A DNA stretch of 64,000 nucleotides. Origin: Siphonodentalium dalli. Lineage: Eukaryota > Mollusca > Scaphopoda > Gadilida > Siphonodentaliidae. The DNA lies in contig CP136066.1 in NCBI GenBank assembly GCA_032622095.1, positions 157,071,152 to 157,135,151 on the forward strand, written 5' to 3'. Positions 24,216 through 36,354 of the stretch are shown one piece after another. A model generated the notes under the pieces. That model was not told the origin of the DNA and did no database searches. It was given only the letters and a program-made list of their open reading frames with translations. Made by a program: the position numbers and the translations under genes. The number at the start of each line of letters is the position of its first letter. The first letter of the stretch is position 1.

Positions 24216-24422
24216 TTAACCCTTTCAGTGCCAAGTCTGATTTTTGTATCAATCCTTGACCATTTTTCAAATTTATTGATTATAATAATGTGATACATTA
24301 ATGGAAAGAGCTCTAAGAGCTCTTTCCATCAATGTATCACATTATTATAATCAATAAATTTAAAAAATGATCAAGGAAATATGGGTTGATACAAAAATCG
24401 GACTTGGCACTGAAAGGGTTAA
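24216..24422. mobile_element. TTAA-bounded near-perfect palindrome (CCCTTTCAGTGCC family)
   Basis: 207 bp from TTAACCCTTTCAGTGCCAAG to CTTGGCACTGAAAGGGTTAA. The arms pair almost completely around agagctc|taagagctct. The ends match those of 26290-26769, which carries a different interior. Confidence 0.8.
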
Positions 24423-24520
24423 GAAATAACACTCATGTTTCGATTAAGGTTTTGCAGTGATAATTACACCCACTTAATTTTCTATAGAATTTTGCCATCA
24501 GCTTAGAAAGGGCAATGTAA

Positions 24521-24668
24521 TTAACCCTTGGATGACGGATGAAACGCTGGTATTAAAGACCCTGTGCATTCTCTTATATATGTGAGTCTTCCATATGAGC
24601 CTCGCATATATCTTAGAGAATGCACTGGCTTACAAGGTCAATGTAAATATTGTTAGGCCAATATATTC
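24521..24668. mobile_element. Truncated TTAA hairpin MITE
   Basis: Left end ttaacccttggatgacgg, first hairpin and the 'ttacaaggtcaatgtaaatattgttaggcc' spacer are present; the second hairpin and right end are missing. Confidence 0.6.
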
Positions 24669-25485
24669 TACTTTTAACAAATCAAAATCCTTAAAAGAAG
24701 TTGCAAAATGCATACATTTATAGCATTGGCTGAGACGCTTCACAACTGTGTATGAGGGTATTGAGCGCTCTGGCTGGTGACGGAAAATATAGTCCCACAA
24801 TTTGACTCTTTGTTTTTTGTCTATATTCGTTAGTGCAACAAAGTTCGACAAGAATTTAACTTGAATGAACAAAGCAATCATTTTGCAGTGTGTTGGTGTT
24901 GGTGTCATGCGTGGTTTTTAAAAATAGTATTAATTCGCCGAGATCAATGTAAATTTTGTTGGCGCGATGCCAAGTGATCCCAGGAACCACGCGCCTATTC
25001 ATCAGTAATGAGAGATAAGGAAATATAATGTAATGGCTTTTTTAATGATATAATACGGGTTTCATGTGACATAAGTACATATATATAGATAACAGAATTT
25101 CTGACTGTGTTATCATAACAACTTTGATTGAAATTATAAAAAAAAAATTATCATCCACATCCATTCTATTATAATTTATGAATTGTTTTATAATAATCAA
25201 CAAACAGTAATGAACAATACTAATCACAAAAATGTAGCAATGAGACAAAATATGAGATGTCTGAAATCTGTGATTATTGGAAATAGTAGCATTTATGTGT
25301 AACTGTTTACACAGGTTGCCAGGTGTACAAACAGTCCAATATTTTCATTAAAACATAAACCAATATTTGTTGATTCAAACATAAATTAATTATCTGTAAT
25401 AGATACCCATTTTGGAACTATAGAAGAACTTTTGATGTGTTTATTTTTATAAATTGATCTCCTACTAGTTCAGTTATAAGTGAGC

Positions 25486-25622
25486 ATCAAGAAACTTGCA
25501 TCCCAGTCAATCAATGAATTTTTTAAGAAAAATAGATTGTGAGAATGTTCATAAGTGGACAACCTCTACCACTTCAAGAAACTTGAATCCCAGTCACTCA
25601 CTGAATTTTCATGACAAACTTT
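25486..25622. repeat. 87-bp spaced direct duplication
   Basis: Two copies of tcaagaaacttgmatcccag with tcaatgaatttt, at about 25486 and 25573. Confidence 0.5.
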
Positions 25623-25811
25623 TAACTATTGGCACAATGAGTTTTGAAAAATGTTTGTATATAAAGATGTTAACAAATGTATAAACTAGCGTACAAACAG
25701 ACACTGGACAAAGACAAGTATAGCTCCTCTTGTTGCCTCACATCAAAATATTATATTGCATGTACAGCTGTATCATTGATGTTGATTCACAAATCATTTG
25801 TTACAGGGCCA

Positions 25812-26008
25812 GGAACCTACGTCATTAACGTAATATCTAAACCGTCGCTTCAAACGTTCAGGAACCTAAGTCACTAATGTAATCTCTAAACCATCGCTTC
25901 AAACTTTCAGTAACCTACGTCAGTAATGTAATCTCTAAACAATCGCTTCAAACTTTCAGTAACCTACGTCATTAATGTAATATCTGAACTGTCACTTCAA
26001 ACATTCGG
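25812..26008. repeat. 49-bp tandem repeat, four copies
   Basis: Unit rgtaacctacgtcattaatg followed by taatctctaaaccatcgcttcaaac, four successive copies. Confidence 0.85.
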
Positions 26009-26289
26009 ACAGCTGCTTTTGGAACCTATGCAGTTATGAGCTATATATTTATTGCAGGAGTTATTGTACTTACAAGTGAAAAGGCTTATGTGCATTTTAC
26101 GAAAATCTTTTAATTGTCCATTATTGAGGTGTGTTTGATGTTCAAAATTGTGACACAATCGATACCTATTTTCCTTGTAATTGTCAGTTATAAATATGGG
26201 TTTTTAACGATTACAGATTTTTTAATGTGCATTGTGAATTTCCACAGCTCATGTACTAGTTTATTCCGTCAGACGAACGTTTATATGTT

Positions 26290-26769
26290 TTAACCCTTTG
26301 AGTGCCACGGGCCGATATCATCGGCCCTAATTTACGGTGTGTAAAATCGGCACTAAAAAAATATAAAATAATGTTTTTTTTTAGAATTGTTTTTGTTTTG
26401 GGTTGAATTTTTTTTGGGTATGCTTAAGCATGCTATAGCGAATTTAAAAACAAACTGGATAACACCTTAGGGGCATGTTATAACTCAAAACTATCACCAA
26501 GTATTCATAGTAATATTTTTGATGCCCATGAAAAACGTGAGATTCCCTGGCACTAAACCTACAAAATAAGTCTGTTAAAGAATATAAGAAAAAATTATTA
26601 AAATTGTAAAAAATTGTAAAAATAATAACAAATGATGAAAAATTGTTAGGCCAATGCATTCTCTTATATATGCGAGGCGACCTATGGTCGGCTCGCATAT
26701 ATAAGAGAATGCATTGGCACAGGGTATATGGGTTGATACAAAAATCGGACCTGGCACTTAAAGGGTTAA
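26290..26769. mobile_element. TTAA element with CAGTGCC-type ends and the shared hairpin cassette
   Basis: Ends TTAACCCTTTGAGTGCCACG and cctggcacttaaagggttaa match the palindrome at 24216-24422. The interior carries one copy of the 'ccaatgcattctcttatata...' hairpin (26643-26720) typical of the CCCTTTCATG family. No coding capacity. Confidence 0.7.
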
Positions 26770-26919
26770 ACATATTTCAAATCAAAACCGCTTTGGTTAG
26801 AGCTGTTATCCCTCACGGTGGTCTTGCATCACCAAATTCACCCTCTATATATAAAGAAACTGAACAGAAGGGGAAAAGAAACTAAAAGCAATGTTAATTT
26901 GAGACTATAAATACTTTCC

Positions 26920-27058
26920 AGATGATGAGGCCCAAGAAGAATGAGGTCTCCAGAGGGTGAATTTGATGATGCTAGCCAGGTGTGTGGGGCAGCATCACTA
27001 AATTAACCCTCTGGGGACCTCATACTTCAAATGTCAGACACACTATTTCAAGGCTTTG
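26920..27058. repeat. Partial tgcaaatagtgtgtctg family copy
   Basis: Contains 'aatgaggtctccagagggtgaatttg', 'gctagccagg', 'ctctggggacctcat' and 'cagacacactattt'. It is the right half only. Confidence 0.6.
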
Positions 27059-28062
27059 TTATAGTAACACAGTTTAAAATCATGATTTAAAAAAAATCAA
27101 CATCACAGTGAGAATATTTACCTCAAATCAGCAGTGTATGGCAATTACCCCTTCTAGAAACATTGTTCATACAATTTGAACATGATCAAATTTGAGGACT
27201 TTTCATGTTCACATCTCAATAAAATAAAAGTCCTGTATTTAAACCCCTTTCAAATTGTTTACAACATGCACTTTTAATAAATTTATTATTCAGATGGTAT
27301 GAATATGCGACTTGTCTTATGCAACAGATTATGGGTTGTAAATCATTTTCCAGATTAACAAGATTTAACTGTCACATTTTCATATAATTTGATGGTCTTG
27401 ATTAATAAACAGGCCATATACGGAAGTTAAACCTTTGACATAGGGTAATATTCAAGCCCTTTTCAAGAATCCTACACCTAAAATACTTGAGTTTCCACGC
27501 CAGTAAAAAAAATTGTAAAATTGAAGCACTTTTTGTCGCTGGTATCTTTTCTGTACTCTTCATTGGAATATGTTCCTTGAATTTTATTTCGTTGCATTTT
27601 CCTGAATGCTGTTCACTTAGCTCTTCAATGTCCCTACCAAATACCATGTCTGTTTTTCAAAAGTTTGCTGCCCAGGAAAAAATAGAAGTCAACTTCAAGT
27701 GCTGCCCAGTCTTATGTTTCTCTAAATCTCCCTATTGAAAAATAACAGTAACAGCTCGGTATTAAATGTAAACATCAATATGTACACATGACTGAGGCAA
27801 GAGAATACATATAACACATGGTTAACTTGAACTTGGGTTACATTTTTCATCAGCTTCTAAACAGATGTCAATCATTTTGTTTTAAATTGATGTTTCAAGT
27901 TCAACAATTATATATGATACAAAATATACAATGATAAAAAACTAGTAGTTTAACTTCAATAACACAATGACAATATTACTGATATAGCATTATTATTAAA
28001 ATACATTTTGCGGCAAATATTTTGCCTTTTACGCCAATAAAGTCAACTCATTTCCTTGATTA
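27059..28062. other. Intergenic, no confident gene
   Basis: A minus-strand frame at 27647-27402 reads protein-like (IEELSEQHSGKCNEIKFK) but has no consensus splice sites and no family I know. Confidence 0.35.
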
Positions 28063-28341
28063 TTAACCCTTTCTAAACTGAATGGATTCTCCCATCAGTT
28101 ATAGAGTATACATTGGAATAGTCTATTATTCATTTGGAGGGCTGATCAGGTAATAAAAGCAGATGACAGGCAGAAAAACAGAAAATACAATAACAGAATG
28201 AGTAATATTGATTGGCAGGAAATGTTCAGATAATAAGTTAATAAGTTCAAAAAATGGCCTATGGTCGTTTGTTGAACTTATTATCTGAACATTTCCAAAG
28301 GGAACAACTCGTCAATGAGTATTTAGTATAGAAAAGGTTAA
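28063..28341. mobile_element. CCCTTTCTATACTAAAT-family element, complete
   Basis: Bounded by TTAA on both sides: TTAACCCTTTCTAAACTGAAT...ATTTAGTATAGAAAAGGTTAA. It contains a strong internal hairpin of ttcagataataagttaataagttcaa / gttgaacttattatctgaa. Confidence 0.7.
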
Positions 28342-28668
28342 AGTGATAACTAACACACCAGCCAGCCACTTGATATTACTTGATATATCAAATCTATTTT
28401 GGTTCGAATAATAAATCTTTATTATAAACAGCAACATCAGAAAAACTAGTATTCAAATATTATACTTGATTCAAATATATGCTTTCCATAAATAGCATAC
28501 ACTGCCAGCTGGCACTGTCTTATTCCATGGTACACGGATAACACAATTATCTGATGCCACACTTTTTAAAAGCCAATCAGGAGCCAGAAATAATCTGAGG
28601 TGTCTGTGAAATCAACTGATGGACAGTGCAGAGTATTAGGAAGAAATACATGGACAAGATAAATTGAA

Positions 28669-28791
28669 GCAGAATGAGGTTAAATGAGGGTAAATTTGGT
28701 GATGCTAGCCTGCCATGCAAGATAGCGTCACTAAAATCACCTTCTGGGGACCTCATTCTGCAAATGTCAGACACACTATTTCCAGGCTTGT
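28669..28791. repeat. Partial tgcaaatagtgtgtctg family copy
   Basis: aatgagggtaaatttggtgatgctagcc, ttctggggacctcattctgcaaatgtcagacacactatttccaggcttg arranged as in the complete copies (motifs given in parts). It is followed 19 bp later by a palindromic MITE. Confidence 0.6.
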
Positions 28792-28810
28792 ACACAGCTG
28801 AAATTAAGTA

Positions 28811-28973
28811 CAGTAATGCCCTAATTAATCGACTCCTTAACCACAGCAGAATTATGGGTAATTTTTCAGGATTTAGTTGGAAATATGGCTTGTTGCCATA
28901 TTTCCGACTAAATCCTGAAAAATTACTCATAATTATGCTGTGGTTAAGGAGTCGATTAATTTGGGCATTACTG
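28811..28973. mobile_element. Palindromic MITE (CAGTAATGCCC family), copy 2
   Basis: Starts CAGTAATGCCCTAATTAATC, ends gattaatttgggcattactg and is flanked by TA. The centre is shortened relative to copy 1 (the catcggaaagctct arms are missing). Confidence 0.8.
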
Positions 28974-29289
28974 TAATTGGGTTTATAATGAATCTGACAT
29001 GATAATAATCGACCAGTGAAAATTTAAATAAGTAAGATCGTTATTTTATTCCAATCCTAACACATGTAACATATGTGAACATTTAACAAAAGTTTTGACA
29101 CTATAGTATAGATAGGTGAATTCTGCTGTGGCTCGTTTTAAGTACATGATATCTATTTTATCTGTTCAACACAAGACAGTCAATGACTGGGTCACTCACC
29201 AGACTGTAAAGACGGAGAAGACTGGGACTCTAAAGACTACAATAGTCAGTACTTGTCAAATCACTTTAAAACAAGTAGTTCTAAACAGG

Positions 29290-29480
29290 GACACAGGTAG
29301 AGGGTCTTTATTGAATGGTGGGAGGGAATATGGAGGTGTCCACCTTGAAATTTCTAACTGCGCATCCATCCCCTTCCCCCAATAGATCATTGCCCATTAC
29401 CTCCCAACTGGGCCAAACTAAACTGGTACATCAAGATCTACAACTGTTGGACATTTATAAAAACCTTACTGATAATAGTG
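29290..29480. repeat. 'Two-arm ttggaaatttccaac' family fragment
   Basis: cagggacacaggtagagggtc, ggtgtccaccttgaaatttct and 'ccccaatagatcattgcccat' match the left part of 12790-13060. Confidence 0.4.
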
Positions 29481-29569
29481 GTATATATAAAAATTATTAC
29501 ATGTAATATAGGAATCTACATACCAGTACCAAACATGAATTCATAGCATAGACAGGGTGGGTGTGGGAG

Positions 29570-29735
29570 TGTTAAATCTCCTATTTTATTTTATTTATTT
29601 ATATATATACATATTTTTTTTGTTCTCCATTTTGTTTTTGTTTTTGTTTTTTTTCCATTAATAGAATCTTTTTTTTTTTTTTTTTTTTTTTAATTGAACA
29701 AGGAATTCAATTAATTTTTTATTTTTTTTTAGTTA
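29570..29735. repeat. T-rich low-complexity tract
   Basis: Runs of T up to 22 with tatttattta units. No function inferred. Confidence 0.8.
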
Positions 29736-30070
29736 TGTCCCTGGCTCTGCACCTGTTTGACCCGGTGACCAAATTTGAACAAATCTGAACCACAGTCACC
29801 CAAGGACCCTCCATACCAAATATAAGCTAAATCGGATACTTGAGAAGTCGTTTTAAGAATTACTATGGAGGAATAGAGTTATGGCCCTGGTTTAGCAACT
29901 AATCGACCTGGTGACCACATTCGAACAAATCTGAATGTGAGTCACCTAAATATGAACCCATTAGGTCTTATAGTTCTGGAGAAGAAGATGATTCTTGACC
30001 GACAGACGGACGACAGACACGAAGTGATGACTAAAGCTCAACCGGAAACTTCGTCTCAGGTGAGCTAAAA
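29736..30070. repeat. 'gccataactc' family copy ending in ggtgagctaaaa
   Basis: Two sub-units (ttgacccggtgaccaaatttgaac, atcgacctggtgaccacattcgaac), a 'gaccgacagacggacgacag' block and the end cttcgtctcaggtgagctaa. Ends of this type are widespread in bivalve genomes as far as I know. They are the main hint for taxon. Confidence 0.6.
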
Positions 30071-30299
30071 AGGTATACTGCTGTTAAAAATAGTATGTCA
30101 ATACGAGATATTATTGTTCTGTTTCGATACATACATAAATGTACATGGAAAAAAATAATGTTTTTCCGAATTTCCTTCTTGACCAACACACCAATGAAAG
30201 AGTTGACAATATCGTTACAAACAATGGGAAGGAGTCAATATTTGTACATTAAATACTACGGTACGTCATCGTGATTTTCTATTAATTTCATGATGAAAG

Positions 30300-31012
30300 C
30301 AAGCCTGGATATAGTGTGTCTGACATTTACAGAATGAGGTCCCCAAGAGAGTGAATTTAGTGACGCTGTCATGCATGGCAGGCTAGAATCACCAAATTTA
30401 CCTTCTGGGAACCTAATTCTGCTTAGGCCTCAACTGCAATGGGAGGGATCAGGTTGAATTTCTCCAGTTGAAGTTGGTGACGTTCACCCATCAGTCACCT
30501 CAATTATGCAATTTATCTTCTGCAAATTAGGGGGATATAGAAACTGAACAGAAGGGAAAAAGTAACTAAAAATAATATTAAGTTGAGACTATAGATACTT
30601 CCCAGAAGATTAGGCCTAAGTAGAATGAGGTCCACAGTGGGTTAATTTTGAGATGATAACACACTGTGCAGGATAGCGTCACTAAATTCACCCTCTGGGG
30701 ACATCATTCTACAAATGTCAGACATACAGTAATGCCCTAAGTAATCGACTCCATAACCACAGCAGAATTATGGGTAACTTTTCAGGATTTAGTCGGAAAT
30801 ATGGCTTGTTGCCATTCATCGGAAAGCTGGTAACTTTTCAGGATTTAGTCGGAAATATGGCTTGTTGCCATTCATCGGAAAGCTCTACCCGAGAGCTTCC
30901 CGATGAATGTCAACAAGCCATATTTCCGACTAAATCCTGAAAAGTTACCCATAATTCTGCTGTGGTTATGGAGTCGATTACTTAGGGCATTACTGTACTA
31001 TATCCAGCCTTG
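30300..31012. mobile_element. tgcaaatagtgtgtctg family element interrupted by a palindromic MITE
   Basis: Starts caagcctggatatagtgtgtctgac (motif in parts), carries gaatgaggtccccaagag, gcatcatcaccaa-type arms and a ggaagtatct-like centre. It ends '...aaatgtcagacata' + MITE + 'ctatatccagccttgg'. The insertion explains why its right end is split. Confidence 0.7.
30727..30995. mobile_element. Palindromic MITE, copy 3, with arm duplication
   Basis: CAGTAATGCCCTAAGTAATC to gattacttagggcattactg, flanked by TA. The left arm has a direct duplication of the ~55-bp 'gtaacttttcaggatttagt...ggaaagct' block, so it is longer (269 bp) than the others. Confidence 0.8.
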
Positions 31013-31247
31013 GATGAAAGCAAGATGAGTGAATCCTCTAAATATTGATGCCTTTTTATTTTTGTGATGAGAATGATTATGGCCTGAGCTAAGATTTCAT
31101 GCTTGTTTCAGTCGAACCAATTTCGTCGACGCTCCCGCAGATTACTAGTGATACCTACACACAACGAACAATATCTGATGATTATTTTACAAAATCCAAA
31201 CAGACAGAAGAATAAAGTTTTTTAATTTACATGTATAACCACCACTG

Positions 31248-32040
31248 GTTAAGTGGTCCTGCTATATGGCTATGATGATGTTGGATCCTGCTGATTTAGC
31301 TATAGTAATGCCTTATATAATTAACTCCTTAACCACAGCAGAATTAAGGGTAACTTATCAGGATTTAGTCGGAAATATGGCTTGAGAGCTTTCCAATGAA
31401 TGGCAACAAGCCATATTTCCAACTAAATCCTGAAAAGTTACCCATAATTCTGCTGTGGTTAAGGAGTTGATTATTTAGGGCATTACTGTATGATGTCCTT
31501 ATTATTATCTATTAAACACCTAATATAGGTGATTTATGAGGATATCTCGGTGAATTAAAAGTGATAATGTCTCACCTGTGAATTACGTCCCCGGTGCATG
31601 AGCGCACGTGATCTACTGATCGGGGATTATTTTGTCACATATTATCTTTAGAATTAGCGCCTTTTAATGGTGGAAAGTGTGTAATAAACAGATTAATCAA
31701 TTGGTTTCGATGATTGCGTGACATAATTCGCTCAGAGAGCCCCGCCAACTCGAGTTTTACCAGGTCCGGCTCACCTCGTGAATTATGTCTAAATTATGTC
31801 ATCTAAACCAATTGATTAATCTGTTTATTACAGACCTATAGGTAATTTATAAGGATATCTCAGTGAATTAAAAGTAGTAATTGGGTTTTTACCAGACTCA
31901 ACTCCCCGAGTGAATTATGTCAGGTAATCATCTAAACCAATTGATTAACTTCTGTTTAATTTACACATAACCACCACTGGTTAAATTGACCTGCTATATA
32001 GCTGTGATGGTGTTGGATCCTGCTGATTTAGCTATAATGT
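31248..32040. repeat. Direct and inverted repeat cluster
   Basis: A direct repeat 'ctgctatatrgctrtgatg...ttggatcctgctgatttagc' occurs at 31259 and 31990. Between them lie a palindromic MITE (31303-31488) and a 150-bp inverted repeat whose ends are gtaataaacagattaatcaa / ttgattaatctgtttattac (31680-31829). Confidence 0.6.
31303..31488. mobile_element. Palindromic MITE, copy 4
   Basis: tagtaatgccttatataatt...ttatttagggcattactg with TA flanks. Part of the left arm centre is deleted (it jumps from atggcttg to agagctttcc). Confidence 0.75.
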
Positions 32041-32699
32041 CATTTTTACTATATATACATTTAAAAGACGCATTAGACAACAATTAGTTTCAATGCACTT
32101 TACAATAGAGAATTTATTAAAAAACAAGATAAAATTAATCAAATTAGAAAAATATTAAAATGGGGAGAAAAGGATAAAAGATCTGCATCACGATATGTAT
32201 ACAAACGCATTAAAATATTAGCTATGAAAAGTCAAAAGTCTTGTAATCATTTTTTAATGACTGTGTTGTTGTAAAACTATCAAAAGAACAGTCTCGATTT
32301 CAGTTACTTTGCAATATTTGCAGCCATCGTTACAATATTTACAGATATATTTGTACCTAAGTACTTGATAATTGCAGAGTCCCAAATCATTTACCTTATT
32401 CGTATTTAAATTCGCGCAGTATTATTTTTCACTCAGTCATAACTTCACGCACTTTGAATTCGCTCACCCTAATGCGCGATTTCAAACCTGACAATTTTTT
32501 TTCTCCTAAAAATTCATGTTTCTGATTGCATTAAATTACGGCTCTTAACCGTTTCTGAGGTAGATTTAAAGACCGTCACGATATAAGTATACAGCGACCA
32601 GAAGTTAACTGTTACAATATGTGAACTTCGACAGGATACTGCACTTCGTAGTTTAAATTTATATATCAATTAATACACTATATTTTTCCAGTTTGTTTG

Positions 32700-33120
32700 T
32701 TAAAGGCCCACTTAATTTTTGAACCCCCAGATCACATTATATATTATATACTATTTGAAAGAGGAAGCTTCAAAATATTGTATTATCAACTTTTTCAGTG
32801 TAATAAACTGTGATCATGTTGTTTTTATTGAGGTACCGACGTGTGTTCTGTACTCAATTTTCATCTGGACTATTCTGCAAAGTGTATTATTTTCAATGGA
32901 AGGGGAATAACTCTATATTCTGTTGCATTCTGGGAGCCACAACAGGGGAAATGTTTCTATGACTTCAGCTATTTTCTATTACTCTATGGGCACCTTCTGA
33001 GACACCCAAATGGTGATGAATTATAGTATTTTAATCATATTTTATGTCATAGATTGTTATTAAAACCAAATATCAAGGCACTATAAAAAAAATAATCGGT
33101 GACTCGAAATGGGCCTTTAA
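32700..33120. mobile_element. TTAAAGGCCCA family element, complete
   Basis: Bounded by TTAA on both sides, with TTAAAGGCCCACTTAAT at left and gaaatgggcctttaa at right. It has no coding frame. It defines the ends of the family; other copies are at 5799-6076 and 19304-19660. Confidence 0.75.
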
Positions 33121-33260
33121 ACTCTTTGAGTCGTACGATATTTCACAGTTTTAAATTAACGCACAGATGGGTATGCGAAAAATAGTTATATTAAACTCTT
33201 TGAGCCATACTATTTTTCACTCTGTTTTAAATTCGCGCACAGGTGGGTGAGCGAAAATTG
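33121..33260. repeat. Two-copy tandem, 'aaactctttgagycrtac'
   Basis: Units at about 33118 and 33193 share 'aaactctttgag', 'tttcac', 'ttttaaatt' and 'gcgcacaggtggg'. A related 'attcgcgcag...actcagtcataacttcacgcac' stretch is at 32410-32480. Confidence 0.55.
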
Positions 33261-33487
33261 TACTGCACCTATTTAAATATGAGTAAGGTATTCTAGCCAA
33301 AGACCGTGACAACACTTTTTCTTAACAGCATCATTTTGCTCCACCAGCATCATAGCTAAACAGCAGGAACCACCAGCATCATAGCAGGACCTATTAACCA
33401 GGGTTATAGCCATGGTCTAAGCATTAAAAAAAATTTGAGCTGCATTTTTATCTGGGAATTGTATATACCACATCTAAAAATCTCTGT

Positions 33488-33742
33488 TTAACCATTCCAT
33501 CATTGGAGCTTTCAGAAATTTAGTGAAAACCCTGTGCCAATGAATTCTCTTATATATGCGAGTCTCCCATAGGGAGCCTCACATATGTAAGAGAATACAT
33601 TGGCCTAACAATATTAACCTTGTAAGCCAGTGCATTCTCTTATATATGCGATGCTCCCTATGGGAGACTTGCATATATAAGAGAATGCACTGGCACATGA
33701 TCTTTAATGCTGCACCAGCGCAGCTCCCGCCATGAAAGTTAA
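33488..33742. mobile_element. TTAA-bounded hairpin MITE (CCCTTTCATG family)
   Basis: ttaaccattccatcattggagc...gcagctcccgccatgaaagttaa, with both hairpins well kept (ccaatgaattctcttatata / ataagagaatgcactggc). Confidence 0.75.
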
Positions 33743-34813
33743 ACTCAAATAATCAGTCAGAACCTGATAACTTAATTATTTTTTATTTAAAGAGATGTAA
33801 TATTACAATATTGTTTTAGCTGAAAATCTAAATTCCAAAGGTATTTAAAGTAAATATGTGCTCAAACTAATGGTATTTTTCAGACAAGGTTCCCACACCC
33901 ATATTGAATATCAATGAGGTCATATAGCATATTAACGAAGAATAGAATATGTGTAGATATTACAATATTCCGAGAGTCATTTTAAAAATATATAATACAA
34001 AGTGAATTCTAAAGGTACCGGTAAGTATAATGAAATCATCTGAAGGGACATAATAAATAATATTTTGCTATGTTGCGCTGCAACGTGTCTGCTGTAAATT
34101 ATATTACATTATACCCTTCAATTGGATTTTCATGCTTAAAACTAGTTAAATGTTGGAATAGTATTTGGTACGCTGAGTGCTTCCAGTAAGTCTGTGCCAC
34201 ATAGTAGACTAGTGCTTCTCACAGGTGCGTTGACGTCGCAGTCTCTCTGGCTTACTTTAGGCAATAGCTGGCCATTTACTCCTCTCTTCGGGGGATTTTT
34301 CTCCACCTGTGAATATAAAAATACAATTTATCCTACAGGGTCATATGATAACAAAGACAGGTTTGCCCTGAATGACTACCTTTTATAATGAATGAACAGA
34401 AATTAGAACAGTCAGCCGAAACATGTTTATCTAAACATTAGTATTCCATCTATTGCAAATTTACGTCCCTTTTTGTTCCGACAAGCGCCACGTTGCAGAG
34501 TGGAGACCCAAAAGCATGGGAACAAATGCTGTCCAGTTCAACTGGACCTGAAAATAACTAGATATATGGATTTAGAAAGCTCTCTGGAAGAATATTTAAA
34601 TGTCAAAGGTTCAATTGCACCTCAAGGGTGGGAGCAAAATATACAGACTTATTATCTGAATTTGGAGCCCACAAAAAGGCTGTGACCTTGTACTGTCCAT
34701 ATTAAGCCGCTTCCGATTGAGGTCATGGGATTTTGACTGCAAGAAAAATTCAGTAAACTGGATGAACAACAATGACCATATTGAATCTGTTGTTTATTAC
34801 TTATATTTGTATA
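33743..34813. other. Intergenic, no gene seen
   Basis: Short open frames (34194-34388, 34473-34685) have no family match and no splice context. Confidence 0.35.
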
Positions 34814-34943
34814 CAGTAATGCCCAAATAATCGACTCCTTAACCACAGCAGAATTATAGGTAACTTTGCAGGATTTAGTCGGAAATATGGCTTGTTGCCA
34901 TTCATCGGAAAGCTCTCACTGTCGATTATTTAGGGCATTACTG
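34814..34943. mobile_element. Palindromic MITE, copy 5, internally deleted
   Basis: The left arm is complete to 'ggaaagctctcac'; the right arm keeps only its outermost 'gtcgattatttagggcattactg' (in parts). Flanked by TA. Confidence 0.75.
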
Positions 34944-35459
34944 TACTTAAATTATGAATTATAAAATTTATTGTGTCATTACTAATTAATTATTCGATAA
35001 CTTCCATGAAGTGGATAATTATGTCTCAATATATCAATTCACAATACAAGCCCAATGACATGTTCACCCTGTCACACTCACACTACCAAAGCCAAACATG
35101 GCGATTAAATAGTCTATGAATCATTTACGGGCTATTTTTAGAACAGATCGGTCATGAAACTTCAGGAGATCTCAGATAGAGATAGAGCTCTCCCGCTTGC
35201 TAAACTCCGAACATTTTCACAAGTCTTTAATGCTTTCTATACAAAATGGATTTTCCCACTCAGTTATAAAACTTATAATGGGATACATTTAAATGGTCTA
35301 TTATTCATCTGGATGGGGTTTTCTGGAAAAACTAGAGGTGTGACTGTCCAATGGGACTAAGGATACCCCCCCCCCCCCCCCCCATGTATTTAAAACACTA
35401 TGATGTTTCACATGTCAGTAAACATTTAGATAAAATAATATGAAATAAGATTCCCATTG

Positions 35460-35810
35460 CAGGTGCACAACCCTAACCCTAATTCTAAACCTATTGACTG
35501 AAAAATGGAGGAATAAAAGCTCAAGACAAAATCATGCATGTTGTGAAAAGTCAAAAAAGGAAATAACTCCAGAAAAAAAGTCAGACAGACGTCATAATCG
35601 CAGGTGCACAGCTTCCCATGGTACTAAATATCTGTGCCAAGTTTCAAAAACATTGACCTAAAAATGTAGGAATAAAAGTTATGCATGTTGCAAAAAATGT
35701 TCTAAGTAAAAAGGGGGATAACTCAACCAAAAAAAAGTCGGACAGACATCATAATCGCAGGTGCACAGATTCTCATGGTACTGAATATCCGTGCCAAATT
35801 AAAAAAAAAA
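35460..35810. repeat. 'gccataactc'-type units, two tandem copies
   Basis: gtcagacagacgtcataatc / gtcggacagacatcataatc, 'gcaggtgcacag', 'gtgccaagttt' occur twice, 170 bp apart. A C17 homopolymer lies at 35367-35383. Confidence 0.5.
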
Positions 35811-35829
35811 TAATTAAAACTTATATACA

Positions 35830-36354
35830 ATTCAAGCATATCACATTCGAGTCGAGGAACCCACCCATCAAAGCTCAGAGTGATCAGATATCGATTTTTG
35901 AAGTTTGTTAATTTTTGGAGATGTGGGCCAGAACCTCGTGCTCAAACAGACAAATTGCGGGCGTAAGATGGATAACTCTAAAATCAAGTGGTTATTATTG
36001 TTAATAGTAACCACTTGATTTTCGAGTTTTCCTCCTGCGCTTATATTATGTGCCGTCTGCCTCTCTATTTGATAAATAACCCTCCAGATGAATAGTAGAC
36101 CATTTTCAATATATACTTTTATAACTGAATGGCAGAATCAATTTAGTAAAGAGAAGGTAAAACCATTCATGACGGGAGCTCCGCTGGTGCAGCATTATAG
36201 ATCCTGTGGAGCCTCGAATATATAAGAGAACGCACTGGCTTACAAGGTCATGGTAAATATTGTTAGGTGCCCTATTGTACTCAGATATATAAGAGAATGT
36301 TTTGGCACATGGTTTTCACAAAATTTCAGGAAGCTCCAGTCATGGAAGGGTTAA
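35830..36354. repeat. Mosaic of three TTAA-family fragments
   Basis: In order: a reversed gggttcctcgactcgaa-family fragment (35850-36010); a CCCTTTCTATACTAAAT-family right half (36060-36158); and a CCCTTTCATG-family copy (36157-36354, ending aagctccagtcatggaagggttaa) that lacks most of its first hairpin. Confidence 0.55.

Noticed and set aside
26444-26885. Frames containing 'CILLYMR' on both strands, also at 47559-48030 and 59000
   Set aside because: This is the translation of the shared TTAA hairpin cassette, identical on both strands because of the palindrome.
27402-27647. Protein-like minus-strand frame (IEELSEQHSGKCNEIKFK)
   Set aside because: No consensus acceptor or donor in phase, no family recognised; considered as a HIF 3' exon but shows no such motif.
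35465-35492. Telomere-like ccctaaccctaa
   Set aside because: Only two units and internal to a dispersed repeat.
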